A stretch of DNA of 32,498 bases from Phycisphaerae bacterium (lineage in GTDB: Bacteria > Planctomycetota > Phycisphaerae > Sedimentisphaerales > SG8-4). The notes below the pieces were generated by a model that searched no databases, had not been told where the DNA came from, and was given only the letters and a program-made list of their open reading frames with translations. Location of the stretch: NCBI GenBank assembly GCA_030603035.1, contig JAUVYQ010000010.1:1-32498 (forward strand), written 5' to 3'. The position numbers and the translations under genes are program-made. Positions 14,725-22,603 of this stretch are shown piece by piece; the first letter of the stretch is position 1, and every line of letters starts with the position of its first letter.

Positions 14725-14778
14725 CCTGGTATTTTAGCGATGACGAAGTATTGATGAAAGAGGAATCAGAAAATCAAT

Positions 14779-14877
14779 AGATTTCTCGACCCACCTTCAG
14801 CGGGCTCGAAATGACATTTGGTGCATTCACTCCTTGTTGTACACCGGCACCTCGAACGCAATCGAAAGCTCCATTTA
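14779..14877 (-). repeat. repeat units right of the GIY-YIG gene
   Basis: Two units: an inverted relative of the left flank (14779-14815, on the minus strand GTCATTTCGAGC ... GAGAAATCT) and a degenerate direct copy (14848-14877, CACCTCGAACGCAATCGAAAG). Nothing else is seen in 14725-14948. Confidence 0.65.
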
Positions 14878-14948
14878 AAAACAAACTCGCGAAGCGAACA
14901 TTATCATCTCACGCAGAGTCCACAAGTTCGCATCACGATGTAAAGCAC

Positions 14949-14989
14949 CAATTTTATCTTTCCGGCATAACTACAATGTGCTAAATTAT
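14949..14989 (+). promoter_or_regulatory. promoter-like element upstream of glnS (copy B of a shared motif)
   Basis: CAATTTTATCTTTCCGG, then CATAAC, then TACAAT (14972-14977), then GTGCTAAATTAT. It is near-identical in order and wording to copies A and C, and about 40 bp ahead of the glnS start. Confidence 0.55.
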
Positions 14990-15027
14990 GGGGCAACGAC
15001 AGGACAAACGTAAAAGCTGGCGCTAAT

Positions 15028-16725
15028 ATGAGCACAAATGATTCTACAACCAAGCTCGACTTTATCCGGCAGATTGTCGCCGAAGACCTAAAGACAAATA
15101 AATGGGGCGGTCGAGTGGTTACGCGTTTTCCGCCTGAGCCGAACGGCTATCTGCACATCGGGCACGCCAAGAGCATCTGCCTTAATTTCGGTATCGCAGC
15201 CGAATACAAGGGCGGCCTGTGCAATCTGCGATTTGATGATACCAATCCCATCAAAGAAGAAGAAGAATACATCGAATCTATCAAGCAAGACGTTCGATGG
15301 CTTGGCTTCGACTGGGAGGACCGGCTGTACTACGCCTCGGACTACTTCGAGCAAATGTACCAGTACGCCGTGCAGCTTATAAAAAAAGGCAAAGCGTATG
15401 TCTGCGACCTGACAGCCGAGCAAACAAGAGAATATCGCGGTACCCTCACCAGGCCGGGAAAGAACAGTCCGTATCGCAACCGCAGCGTCGAAGAAAACCT
15501 TGACTTGTTCGAGCGAATGAAGGCAGGCGAATTCCCGGACGGTTCCCGTGTCCTTCGAGCGAAGATTGATATGGCATCTCCCAATCTGAATATGCGGGAC
15601 CCGGTTATGTATCGAATCTTGCACGCGACTCATCCCCGCACCGGCGAGGCGTGGTGCATCTATCCGATGTACGACTGGGCCCACGGGCTTGAAGATTCCA
15701 TCGAAAGAATTACCCATTCGATTTGCACGCTGGAATTTGAGAATCATCGGCCGTTATATGACTGGTTCCTCGACGAGCTGGGCGTCTATCATCCCCAGCA
15801 GTTCGAGTTCGCTCGCCTCAATCTGAGCTACACCGTGATGAGCAAGCGCAAGCTCCAGCAATTGGTACAGCAAGGTCTTGTAACCGGATGGGACGACCCG
15901 CGTATGCCGACCATTTGCGGCCTGCGGCGGCGCGGCTACTCGCCCCAGGCCATCCGAAACTTCTGCAAACGCATCGGCGTCAACAAATTCAACAGTACCG
16001 TTGATATAGCGCTGCTCGAACACTGCGTCCGGGAAGATTTGAACAAGACATCGCCGCGCGTGATGGCCGTGCTCAGGCCGCTCAAGGTAGTCATCGACAA
16101 CTATCCCGCCGACCGGGTCGAAGAGCTCGAGGCCGTGAACAATCCGGAAGATGCAAGCGCCGGCACCCGGAAGGTCCCCTTCTCGCGAGAGCTGTATATC
16201 GAACGAGAAGATTTTATGGAGGAGCCGCCGAAAAAGTTTTACCGCCTGGCGCCCGGCCGGGAGGTTCGCCTGCGATATGCGTATTTCATCACGTGTACCG
16301 ATGTGCTCAAAGATGAAACCGGCGAAGTCGTCGAGTTGCACTGCACATACGACCCGGCGACACGAGGCGGTGATGCTCCTGACAGACGCAAGGTAAAGGC
16401 AACATTGCACTGGGTTTCAGCCGCCCACTCGCTCGAAGCCAAAATCCGACTGTACGACCATCTCTTCACAAAAGAAAACCCGGACGATGTAGAGAATGGC
16501 GTTGATTTCAAATCTAACGTGAATCCGAACTCATTGGAGACGCTTGTCTCGTGCCGTGTTGAGCCATCTCTGGCTGGCGCAGCACCACTAAGTCGATACC
16601 AATTCGAGCGACTGGGCTATTTCTGCGTTGACCCCAACAGTTCTAAGGGGAAGCTCGTATTCAATCGGACGGTAACGCTGCGGGACCCGTGGGCTAAAAT
16701 CCAGAAAGCACAGAAGAACAGGTAG
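15028..16725 (+). CDS. glnS: glutaminyl-tRNA synthetase
   Basis: Charges tRNA-Gln directly with glutamine. At 565 residues it matches the bacterial/eukaryotic GlnRS length. [20 protein letters not shown] holds the HIGH motif (about 43-46), and [10 protein letters not shown] (about 270) is the KMSKS loop. The C-terminal beta-barrel anticodon domain includes [16 protein letters not shown] and [16 protein letters not shown]. Bacterial GlnRS enzymes are generally considered an early acquisition from eukaryotes. The Shine-Dalgarno is weak, so the start is chosen by family alignment and by the promoter-like element 40 bp upstream. Confidence 0.96.
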   Translation: MSTNDSTTKLDFIRQIVAEDLKTNKWGGRVVTRFPPEPNGYLHIGHAKSICLNFGIAAEYKGGLCNLRFDDTNPIKEEEEYIESIKQDVRWLGFDWEDRLYYASDYFEQMYQYAVQLIKKGKAYVCDLTAEQTREYRGTLTRPGKNSPYRNRSVEENLDLFERMKAGEFPDGSRVLRAKIDMASPNLNMRDPVMYRILHATHPRTGEAWCIYPMYDWAHGLEDSIERITHSICTLEFENHRPLYDWFLDELGVYHPQQFEFARLNLSYTVMSKRKLQQLVQQGLVTGWDDPRMPTICGLRRRGYSPQAIRNFCKRIGVNKFNSTVDIALLEHCVREDLNKTSPRVMAVLRPLKVVIDNYPADRVEELEAVNNPEDASAGTRKVPFSRELYIEREDFMEEPPKKFYRLAPGREVRLRYAYFITCTDVLKDETGEVVELHCTYDPATRGGDAPDRRKVKATLHWVSAAHSLEAKIRLYDHLFTKENPDDVENGVDFKSNVNPNSLETLVSCRVEPSLAGAAPLSRYQFERLGYFCVDPNSSKGKLVFNRTVTLRDPWAKIQKAQKNR

Positions 16726-16794
16726 CCAAATCGCGACCTCGCCACGGACGACGTCTTTTACGCTAATTGCCGCCTTCAGGCTTGCCGCTAACGG

Positions 16795-17637
16795 CTACCC
16801 GGCCGGTGTTACCGTAAGCAGTTTATAACAGGCAAGAGCAGCCAACAGGATAAAGACAACCCTGACTATGTTGCTGGGCAGTTTATGCATACCCCGGCTG
16901 CCCAAAAAGGCACCCACGATGGCACCGGGGATAATAACGACTGCTATCCTCAGGGATTCCACTACCGGGTTGCCATTTTGCAATACGTCGGAAAATGGGG
17001 TCCCGCCGATATTGTGCTGCGGCAGCGTTATGTTCTTGTAAAACGCTCCTATAAGGGCGATTGAAGCGATGGTCGCAGCGGAATTGCTGATAGCCCTTTT
17101 CAACGGCATTTTCAAAAAAAACTGCTGAGCGGGAACGCAGACAGAGCCGCCGCCGAGTCCCAACAGCCCCGCTGATACTCCCGTTAGCAGGCCGCAGAGG
17201 ATAGTCAAAGGCACCGAGCGGCGGGTTCTGGAAATATCAAAGCCGTCCACTCCGCCACGGTGCTTGCCAAACGTTAAACAATTGTAAACAACCACATAAA
17301 CCATAAAGAGCCCGAATATCCGGGCCAAAAGATAACTGTTATCGCGGGCAAAAACGGAGCTGTTACTGATTGCAACGCCGATTATAATCCCAAAAGCTGC
17401 AGCAGGAATCAGCCATTTAATAACGCCCATCACCAGGACATCAGCCTTTTTATGAACTATTACCGCTGCGGCACCAACGAAGAAGTTGCAAATCATCGCC
17501 GAGGCCTGATAGAGATGCTGGTTTTCGCCGAACACAAATACCAGGGTGGGAATCATAATCACCGACCCGCCGATGCCAAGCAGGCCGCCGAAAAGACCCA
17601 TCAAAACACCAATCGTCGCTAAAATAAAATAGTGCAT
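16795..17637 (-). CDS. TauE/SafE-family permease
   Basis: A 280-residue membrane protein with about eight spans arranged as two similar halves. Each begins with the family's glycine signature: FGGLLGIGGSVIMIPTL near residue 16 and GLLGLGGGSVCVPAQ near 160. Members move sulfite, sulfoacetate, taurine-related or other organosulfur anions. The substrate here cannot be told. It starts 9 bp after trpC and is presumably co-transcribed, although the pairing suggests no common pathway. Confidence 0.9.
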   Translation of the reverse strand: MHYFILATIGVLMGLFGGLLGIGGSVIMIPTLVFVFGENQHLYQASAMICNFFVGAAAVIVHKKADVLVMGVIKWLIPAAAFGIIIGVAISNSSVFARDNSYLLARIFGLFMVYVVVYNCLTFGKHRGGVDGFDISRTRRSVPLTILCGLLTGVSAGLLGLGGGSVCVPAQQFFLKMPLKRAISNSAATIASIALIGAFYKNITLPQHNIGGTPFSDVLQNGNPVVESLRIAVVIIPGAIVGAFLGSRGMHKLPSNIVRVVFILLAALACYKLLTVTPAG

Positions 17638-17646
17638 ATCAGATAG

Positions 17647-18453
17647 TTATCTGCCGAATAGCTCAGCAAATTTTTCTTCTATATCAGCGCTTTCGCACAG
17701 CACCTGGCCAATCAGAACGGCCCTTACGCCGATGGACTTGAGCTTTTCGACGTCGGCCCGTGTTTTTATCCCGCTTTCGGCAACCAGCTCGTTTTTGTTA
17801 TCGAGAAGTTCGGCCAATCGGCTGGTCGTATTCAAATCCACCTCCATTGTGGCGATATCCCGATTGTTTATTCCGAGAACGCTGTATCCTTTTTTAGGAA
17901 AGCCGAGCAGGCTGCGCACAGCCAGCAGCGTATCGGCCCGGTGAACTTCCAGAAGCACCGTTAACGTCAGCTCCGCTGCACCTATCATCAAGTCCATCAG
18001 CTTGCCGGGTTTTAGAGCTTCTGCTATTAAGAGTATCGCATCGGCGCCGGCGGCACGGGATTCGTACACCTGCCAGAGGTCGATAATAAAATCCTTTCGC
18101 AAAATAGGTAAATCGACCGTCTCCTTTATCCGGTTTATGTATTCGAGCCGACCTTGAAAATATTTCTCATCGGTTAGAACGCTGATTGCATCGGCTCCAC
18201 ATTTTTTGTAGGTTCGCGCAATGGCCACGGGGTCGAAATCCTCGCGAATAACCCCAGCCGACGGCGAGGCCTTTTTGACCTCGGCGATAACGTTTATGCC
18301 CCGGCGGTTGGGCCTGGTAACAGCTTTGTAGAAGTTGCGGCACTTACCCAGCGAACGTATGTGTGCTTTAAGCTCCTCAACGCTTGTTTGCGACCGACGA
18401 ACCTCAACTTCCGCCCTTTTGTCCGCAATGATTTTATCTAATATATTTGCCAA
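17647..18453 (-). CDS. trpC: indole-3-glycerol phosphate synthase
   Basis: Converts carboxyphenylamino-deoxyribulose phosphate to indole-glycerol phosphate in tryptophan synthesis. A 268-residue TIM barrel. VIAEVKKASPSAGVI has the first catalytic Lys, PILRKDFIID the second, then LGINNRD and the phosphate-binding VAESGIKTRADV and AVLIGQVLC. It opens with a TTG (ANILDKIIADKRAEV); no alternative ATG is in place and the ribosome-binding site is weak. No other trp gene is nearby. Confidence 0.95.
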   Translation of the reverse strand: MANILDKIIADKRAEVEVRRSQTSVEELKAHIRSLGKCRNFYKAVTRPNRRGINVIAEVKKASPSAGVIREDFDPVAIARTYKKCGADAISVLTDEKYFQGRLEYINRIKETVDLPILRKDFIIDLWQVYESRAAGADAILLIAEALKPGKLMDLMIGAAELTLTVLLEVHRADTLLAVRSLLGFPKKGYSVLGINNRDIATMEVDLNTTSRLAELLDNKNELVAESGIKTRADVEKLKSIGVRAVLIGQVLCESADIEEKFAELFGR

Positions 18454-18506
18454 TGCAGCTTACCCACAAAAAAATCAAGTATCAAAATGCAAAAATTATA
18501 CAAAGT

Positions 18507-18620
18507 GTCATTGCGAGGAGTGAAGCGCTGAAAGTCCGGCCCCTGGACGGAACGAAGCAATCTCGACCATTCGCAAGTCAGAGATTGCCACGCCCTCACT
18601 TTGTTCGGGCTCGCAATGAC
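18507..18620. repeat. 114-bp MITE-like inverted repeat
   Basis: The ends are GTCATTGCGAG (18507-18517) and CTCGCAATGAC (18610-18620), exact reverse complements. Inner GCAATCTC (18557-18564) and GAGATTGC (18581-18588) also pair. Outside it, AAAATGCAAAAATTA on the left and an inverted counterpart on the right add a second, looser palindrome layer. No coding capacity. Confidence 0.88.
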
Positions 18621-18679
18621 ATTTACATTTTGAATTTTTATTTGTCATTTTGCACTTTGATTTTTAATTTTTGTTTTTT

Positions 18680-19072
18680 TTACCCTGCGACCTTTACATA
18701 GGCCATACGAACCTGGCTGAGTGTATTTTCAAGAACATTCTTTTCCTCTTCGGTCAAATTGCCTTTCGTTTTCTCCTCAAGGGTCGCGAGCATATCGATA
18801 TTGTATTTTGCCATCTCCAAATCCGGCTCTCTTTTCTCCTGTCCCCTTACTTCCAGCACGCCTAAAGCAAATAATGCCTGTGTAACGAGCATACTTACCA
18901 GCGCAGCAAAATTGCCCCTCGGCAAAGGCCCACGAGCTTTACCTTCTTCCTGGGTCTTTTCCTTATCAGCTTCTTCCTGCGCAGCTAATATCTCTTTCTC
19001 CTTCTGCGCCTGCTGCTTCCAATCCTCATCAACTATAATCTTTTTTTCTTCTTTCTTTTCTTTTTCAGCCAT
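18680..19072 (-). CDS. DUF1844 domain protein
   Basis: A 130-residue protein. The first 50 residues are very charged and probably a flexible or coiled segment (EKKEEKK, EEADKEK). The DUF1844 core follows: FAALVSMLVTQALFALG, then LEMAKYNIDMLATLEEKTKGNLTEEE and a C-terminal helix. DUF1844 proteins are widespread in Planctomycetes, deltaproteobacteria and Acidobacteria; their function is unknown. An AAGGG site precedes the ATG. The gene is flanked by MITE-like palindromes (18507-18620 and 19184-19272). Confidence 0.88.
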   Translation of the reverse strand: MAEKEKKEEKKIIVDEDWKQQAQKEKEILAAQEEADKEKTQEEGKARGPLPRGNFAALVSMLVTQALFALGVLEVRGQEKREPDLEMAKYNIDMLATLEEKTKGNLTEEEKNVLENTLSQVRMAYVKVAG

Positions 19073-19122
19073 TCTAAAAACCCTTTTTCAGATTGCGTGC
19101 AGAGATTTCCAATTTTTCAATC

Positions 19123-19350
19123 GTATAAATCCGAAACTCGAATATCGAAATCCGAAACAAATTCAAATGACAAAAATGACTTAGTCATTGCGAGCCCGAA
19201 CGAAGTGAGGGCGTGGCAATCTCAAAGCTAACTGATGAGATTGCTTCGGTCGCTTCGCTCCCTCGCAATGACATTTAACGTTTTGATCATTTGGACATTC
19301 GAATTTTGATATTGTTTCGTGCTTCGTATTTCGTATTTATCTTTTATATA
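19123..19350. repeat. nested palindrome: 89-bp MITE-like core with word-array wings
   Basis: The core 19184-19272 begins GTCATTGCGAGCCCG and ends CTCGCAATGAC, with GCAATCTC and GAGATTGC facing inward. The wings (19123-19183, containing TCGAAATCCGAAAC; and 19273-19350, containing CGTATTTCG and AATTTTGATATTG) are again in inverted orientation. It is the same family as 18507-18620. Confidence 0.85.
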
Positions 19351-19361
19351 TCCGCTATCCG

Positions 19362-19847
19362 CTATTTTCTGTACTTTTTCATATTCCTATCAATATCTCG
19401 CTTCTGCTGGCGCTCGGCAATTGTCTTTCGTTTGTCGTATTGTCTTTTGCCTCTGGCCAGCGCTAGCTCTATTTTTGCCAGGCCTCTGTCGCTAAAATAA
19501 ATCTGCAAAGGCACGAAGGTAAAGCCCCGCTGCTCAAGCTTGATTTTTATCTTGCGGATTTCGGTCTTGTGCAGCAGCAGTTTCCTCTTTCTGGTCGGCT
19601 TATGAGAAGACATGCCGGCCTGCTGGTAGGGGGCGATTTTGGCGCCAATGAGCCAGCACTGCTCGCCTTCGACTTTCGCGTATGAGCCGTCAAGGTCAGC
19701 CTGGCCGGCACGCAGCGATTTTACCTCGGTGCCCAGCAGGCTAAGGCCGGCCTCGAACTTCTCGATAAGCTCAAAATTTCGATAGGCTTTTTTATTAACT
19801 GCCGCCAAACCCTGTTTACGCTTGTTCTTCCCTGGTTTTGCTGCCAT
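19362..19847 (-). CDS. smpB: SsrA-binding protein SmpB
   Basis: Binds tmRNA and delivers it to stalled ribosomes. The OB-fold core is seen in VNKKAYRNFELIEKFEAGL, GTEVKSLRAGQADLDGSYA and RDIDRNMKKYRK at the tail, which enters the mRNA channel. The start at 19847 (MAAKPGKNKRKQG) suits the family. An ATG at 19859 and a TTG at 19883 are in frame but would read into the adjacent palindrome. No ssrA gene was seen in the window. Confidence 0.94.
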   Translation of the reverse strand: MAAKPGKNKRKQGLAAVNKKAYRNFELIEKFEAGLSLLGTEVKSLRAGQADLDGSYAKVEGEQCWLIGAKIAPYQQAGMSSHKPTRKRKLLLHKTEIRKIKIKLEQRGFTFVPLQIYFSDRGLAKIELALARGKRQYDKRKTIAERQQKRDIDRNMKKYRK

Positions 19848-19883
19848 TTCCGCTATCATACCGGCAGGAGAAGAAATTCGCAA

Positions 19884-19964
19884 GCCCCGTTAGAGACCGG
19901 TTCCGCAGCGCAAGACGACTTCGGCAATGCTGTCCGACACGATGCAAGAAGTCTCTAACGGGGC
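19884..19964. repeat. perfect 14-bp inverted repeat upstream of smpB
   Basis: The arms GCCCCGTTAGAGAC (19884-19897) and GTCTCTAACGGGGC (19951-19964) are exact reverse complements with a 53-bp loop. They share the CCCCGTTAGA core with the palindrome inside the coding gene at 3500-3561. Confidence 0.9.
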
Positions 19965-19983
19965 AAGAGCAGGGTTACCCCTT

Positions 19984-20154
19984 GTCATTGCGAGCCCTTC
20001 GCTGTGCTCAAGGGTAAACTCCGCGAGGAATCTATGCTTGCCCCGCACGAATTAGGCCTCTGCCGCCGTGTCCCGCACGAATTGAGTGCGAACTAACGTC
20101 TAATTAGTGCGGGGCAATTTGGTGCGGGGTCATTCCTGCGAAGGCGGGAATCCA
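19984..20154. repeat. run of further palindromic repeats
   Basis: It contains GTCATTGCGAGCCCTT to GAGGAATCT (19984-20033), then a 15-bp inverted repeat with one mismatch, CCCCGCACGAATTAG (20041-20055) and CTAATTAGTGCGGGG (20100-20114). It ends with GTCATTCCTGCG to CGGGAATCC (20129-20154). No gene is supported in 19884-20412. Confidence 0.8.
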
Positions 20155-20254
20155 TTTTGATCATTTGAAAATTTGAACCTTTGAATTTGTTTCGTATTTA
20201 GAAACCTGTCCTGAGCGTAGTCGAAGGATTAGGATTTCGGATTTCACAGTGTAG

Positions 20255-20272
20255 GGTGCGATATTTCGCACC
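20255..20272. terminator. short hairpin downstream of the sulfatase gene
   Basis: GGTGCGA-TATT-TCGCACC forms a perfect 7-bp stem with a 4-base loop. It lies about 140 bp past the sulfatase stop and could end or stabilise that transcript. It lacks a U-run, and similar hairpins may simply be another repeat family. Confidence 0.35.
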
Positions 20273-20412
20273 ACTTTGACTAAGATCCACAATTGCTGAC
20301 AGCCCATGATCCGACGCATCCGCTTTTCAATTGATAATAACGCCGAAGCGGTCCAATGCAGGGCCATCTGACCGTTGCCAGTACACGCGGATTCTTCCTG
20401 AGCCCCCGGCTT

Positions 20413-22137
20413 TCACTTCCGAGGAGGCTGAACCACAACACGTTGGCTCGGCTTGAAACCGATACGATGCGCAACCACCTCAATCACACCCGTCGCCTGC
20501 ACTTCCACGGGACCGTTATATATTGTCCATGGGGCGCGGCTGTCTTCACGGCTCGGTTTTGTCCCATTCGCGCGCTTCAAGCGAAAGCCGATTGATGCAC
20601 CTTCCGTTGCACAAGCGATAGTAAGCTTGATTCTTCCCTTAGCAACCGGATCGAGTCGTACCGTCGGTGTCGCCGTCGTCGGTTGCTGTCCGTCCGGAGG
20701 GTAGACGCGCGTACGAACAAGCTCGTCTTCGGGCATGTCCAGCGGATCATTGCACTTCGCAATCCAGGCATAGAGGGCCGCACGCATCTCCGACATCTTT
20801 GCGAAGTGCCGGGGATCGGATGCGAGATTGTGGATCTCAAAGGCATCGGCGTGCGTGTCGTAAAACTCCTCAAGCGGTTTGGACCGCGCCGAGAACTGCC
20901 ATTGGTCCTCCCCCAGCGTGCCTTGCTCGATGGCACGATTGAGTTCCTGCATGATGGCCTGACGATCCCGATACGACAGGGGCTTGATATAGGGCTCATC
21001 AGGTCGAAAATTGCGGACATACCGGAATCTCTTATCTCGTATCGCGCGAATCGTTTCGCGGTTTTCACCGTTGCGGTCCCGATGAAAGTAGACATATTTG
21101 CGCGCATCGCCCGCCTGCTCGCCCAGGAAAGAAATGCCGTAAACGTGATCCGGCACTTCGACCCCGGCAAGGGAGAGGACGGTCGGCCCAAAATCAACGA
21201 AGCTGACGAGGCGGTCGCTCTTAGTGCCGGCGCCTTTCTTGTCCGGGTGGCGCACGATTAGCGGCACGCGCGTGCCGGAGTCGTATACCCATCGTTTGCT
21301 TCGCGGTAGACCGTCGCCGTGATCGCTGAAGAAGAAGATGATCGTCTCATCGAGCAGGCCATCCTCTTTGAGCTGCCTAACCAGCTCGCCGACCTGTGCA
21401 TCCAACACGACAATATTATCGTAATGCTTCGCTACGTCCGCCCGGATGATGGGTGTGTCCGGGTAATACGGGGGCAAAGGAACGTTCTTGGGGTCAACCA
21501 CCTTCGGGGAACGCCCTTTCCCGAAAACTCCTGATTCGTGTGTCACGGTGTAGTTGAAGACCGCGAAGAACGGCTGGCCCGGCCCACGCTTGCGCCAGTG
21601 AGCCTGGCGTGAAGACTCATCCCAAACGGTCACGGGAGCGCGGAACTGATAGTCCTGCTTCACGTTGTTCGAGCAGTAATAACCGGCAAGGCGGAGAGAC
21701 TCTGTCAGACAGCGAACCTCGACCGGCGGAACGGCCTCATAGAGAGGCCGCGTCGTCGCGAAAGCGCGCGTGGCGGGATCCTTAATCTCTTTCAACGCGC
21801 TCGTGCGGGAAAGATTGCGCATTTGCAGGGCATACGTTGACGTGGGATACATCCCTGTGATCAGCGCATGCCGGCTGGGTGCACATACGCCGGTGGTCGC
21901 AAAGGCGTTGGTGTAGAGCACGCCCTCGCGAGCAAGGCGATCGATGTTGGGGGTGGGGACGGTCCTGTCACCATAACAACCCAAACGCGGAGACAAATCC
22001 TCACACGTGATCCAGAGGATGTTGGGTCGGGACTCTTTCCGTTGGGACGCCGCCGGTGCGGGACGAACGGGCTCCGCTGCCGTCAGGAAACCTGCGGCCG
22101 CCATAGCACTGGCCTTCAAGAAGTCACGTCTGAGCAT
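20413..22137 (-). CDS. Tat-exported sulfatase (formylglycine-dependent)
   Basis: A 574-residue family S1-type sulfatase. The N-terminus RRDFLKASAMAAAGFL is a twin-arginine export signal. The core starts PNILWITCEDLSP (metal ligands Glu/Asp). The CAPSR motif (Cys85) is the cysteine converted to formylglycine by an anaerobic or FGE-type maturase, which is not in the window. FFFSDHGDGLPRSK supplies later metal ligands. A C-terminal beta-sandwich-like extension (about residue 495 onward) resembles chitobiase-type C-terminal domains. Overall it is reminiscent of N-sulfoglucosamine sulfohydrolases, but the substrate is not decided. Its GC-rich codon choice differs from its neighbours, suggesting later acquisition. 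It stands alone between two gene-poor, repeat-bearing gaps. Confidence 0.92.
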   Translation of the reverse strand: MLRRDFLKASAMAAAGFLTAAEPVRPAPAASQRKESRPNILWITCEDLSPRLGCYGDRTVPTPNIDRLAREGVLYTNAFATTGVCAPSRHALITGMYPTSTYALQMRNLSRTSALKEIKDPATRAFATTRPLYEAVPPVEVRCLTESLRLAGYYCSNNVKQDYQFRAPVTVWDESSRQAHWRKRGPGQPFFAVFNYTVTHESGVFGKGRSPKVVDPKNVPLPPYYPDTPIIRADVAKHYDNIVVLDAQVGELVRQLKEDGLLDETIIFFFSDHGDGLPRSKRWVYDSGTRVPLIVRHPDKKGAGTKSDRLVSFVDFGPTVLSLAGVEVPDHVYGISFLGEQAGDARKYVYFHRDRNGENRETIRAIRDKRFRYVRNFRPDEPYIKPLSYRDRQAIMQELNRAIEQGTLGEDQWQFSARSKPLEEFYDTHADAFEIHNLASDPRHFAKMSEMRAALYAWIAKCNDPLDMPEDELVRTRVYPPDGQQPTTATPTVRLDPVAKGRIKLTIACATEGASIGFRLKRANGTKPSREDSRAPWTIYNGPVEVQATGVIEVVAHRIGFKPSQRVVVQPPRK

Positions 22138-22527
22138 CTTTCCAATCCCGTAACGTGTGAACGCTCATGTCGGAAGTTGATGAGTCGAGATTTCCCATTT
22201 ACCTTCATAAACGGTACTCCTCTACGCTACGCTATACCATTTTACCTGAACTACCTGCTCCATTTCAATCCCCGCGGCGTTTCACACGGGTCAACATTGA
22301 GCCTCAGAGCGTCCTTGCGTGCTTCACCCATTGGGTTCTTCCGTATCAGATGATCGGAATTGACTCCAGTGGTCTCCATAGGCTCTATACTATCAGAATC
22401 CTGTTCATTTGTCACGGACTACTTGGGAAATCCGGGTTTACTTTCTCCAAAAAATGGTTCACAAAGTACCTGAAAAGCCAAAAAGCTAATCTTAACCGCT
22501 AATTAAAAGCAAATAAAGAGAAAACAG
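22138..22527. other. gene-poor stretch upstream of the sulfatase
   Basis: About 390 bp between divergent genes. It must hold the sulfatase promoter (leftward). A 111-codon rightward open frame at 22167-22502 has no ribosome-binding site and an unnatural composition, and is not accepted as a gene. I see no palindrome or RNA gene here. Confidence 0.5.
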
Positions 22528-22555
22528 TTGTTTTCAGCCAGGCAAAATGTATAAT
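22528..22555 (+). promoter_or_regulatory. promoter for the lipoprotein pair
   Basis: TTGTTT (22528-22533), 16 bp, then a perfect TATAAT (22550-22555), about 48 bp ahead of the first lipoprotein start. The -35 matches four of six consensus positions. Confidence 0.55.
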
Positions 22556-22603
22556 TGCAATTTGAATTCGCGACAGAATAAAAACTTATAGGGAGACTAA
22601 ACG

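Noticed and set aside
22167..22502. 111-codon rightward open frame upstream of the first lipoprotein
   Set aside because: No ribosome-binding site, unlikely residue make-up and no recognisable motif; treated as non-coding.
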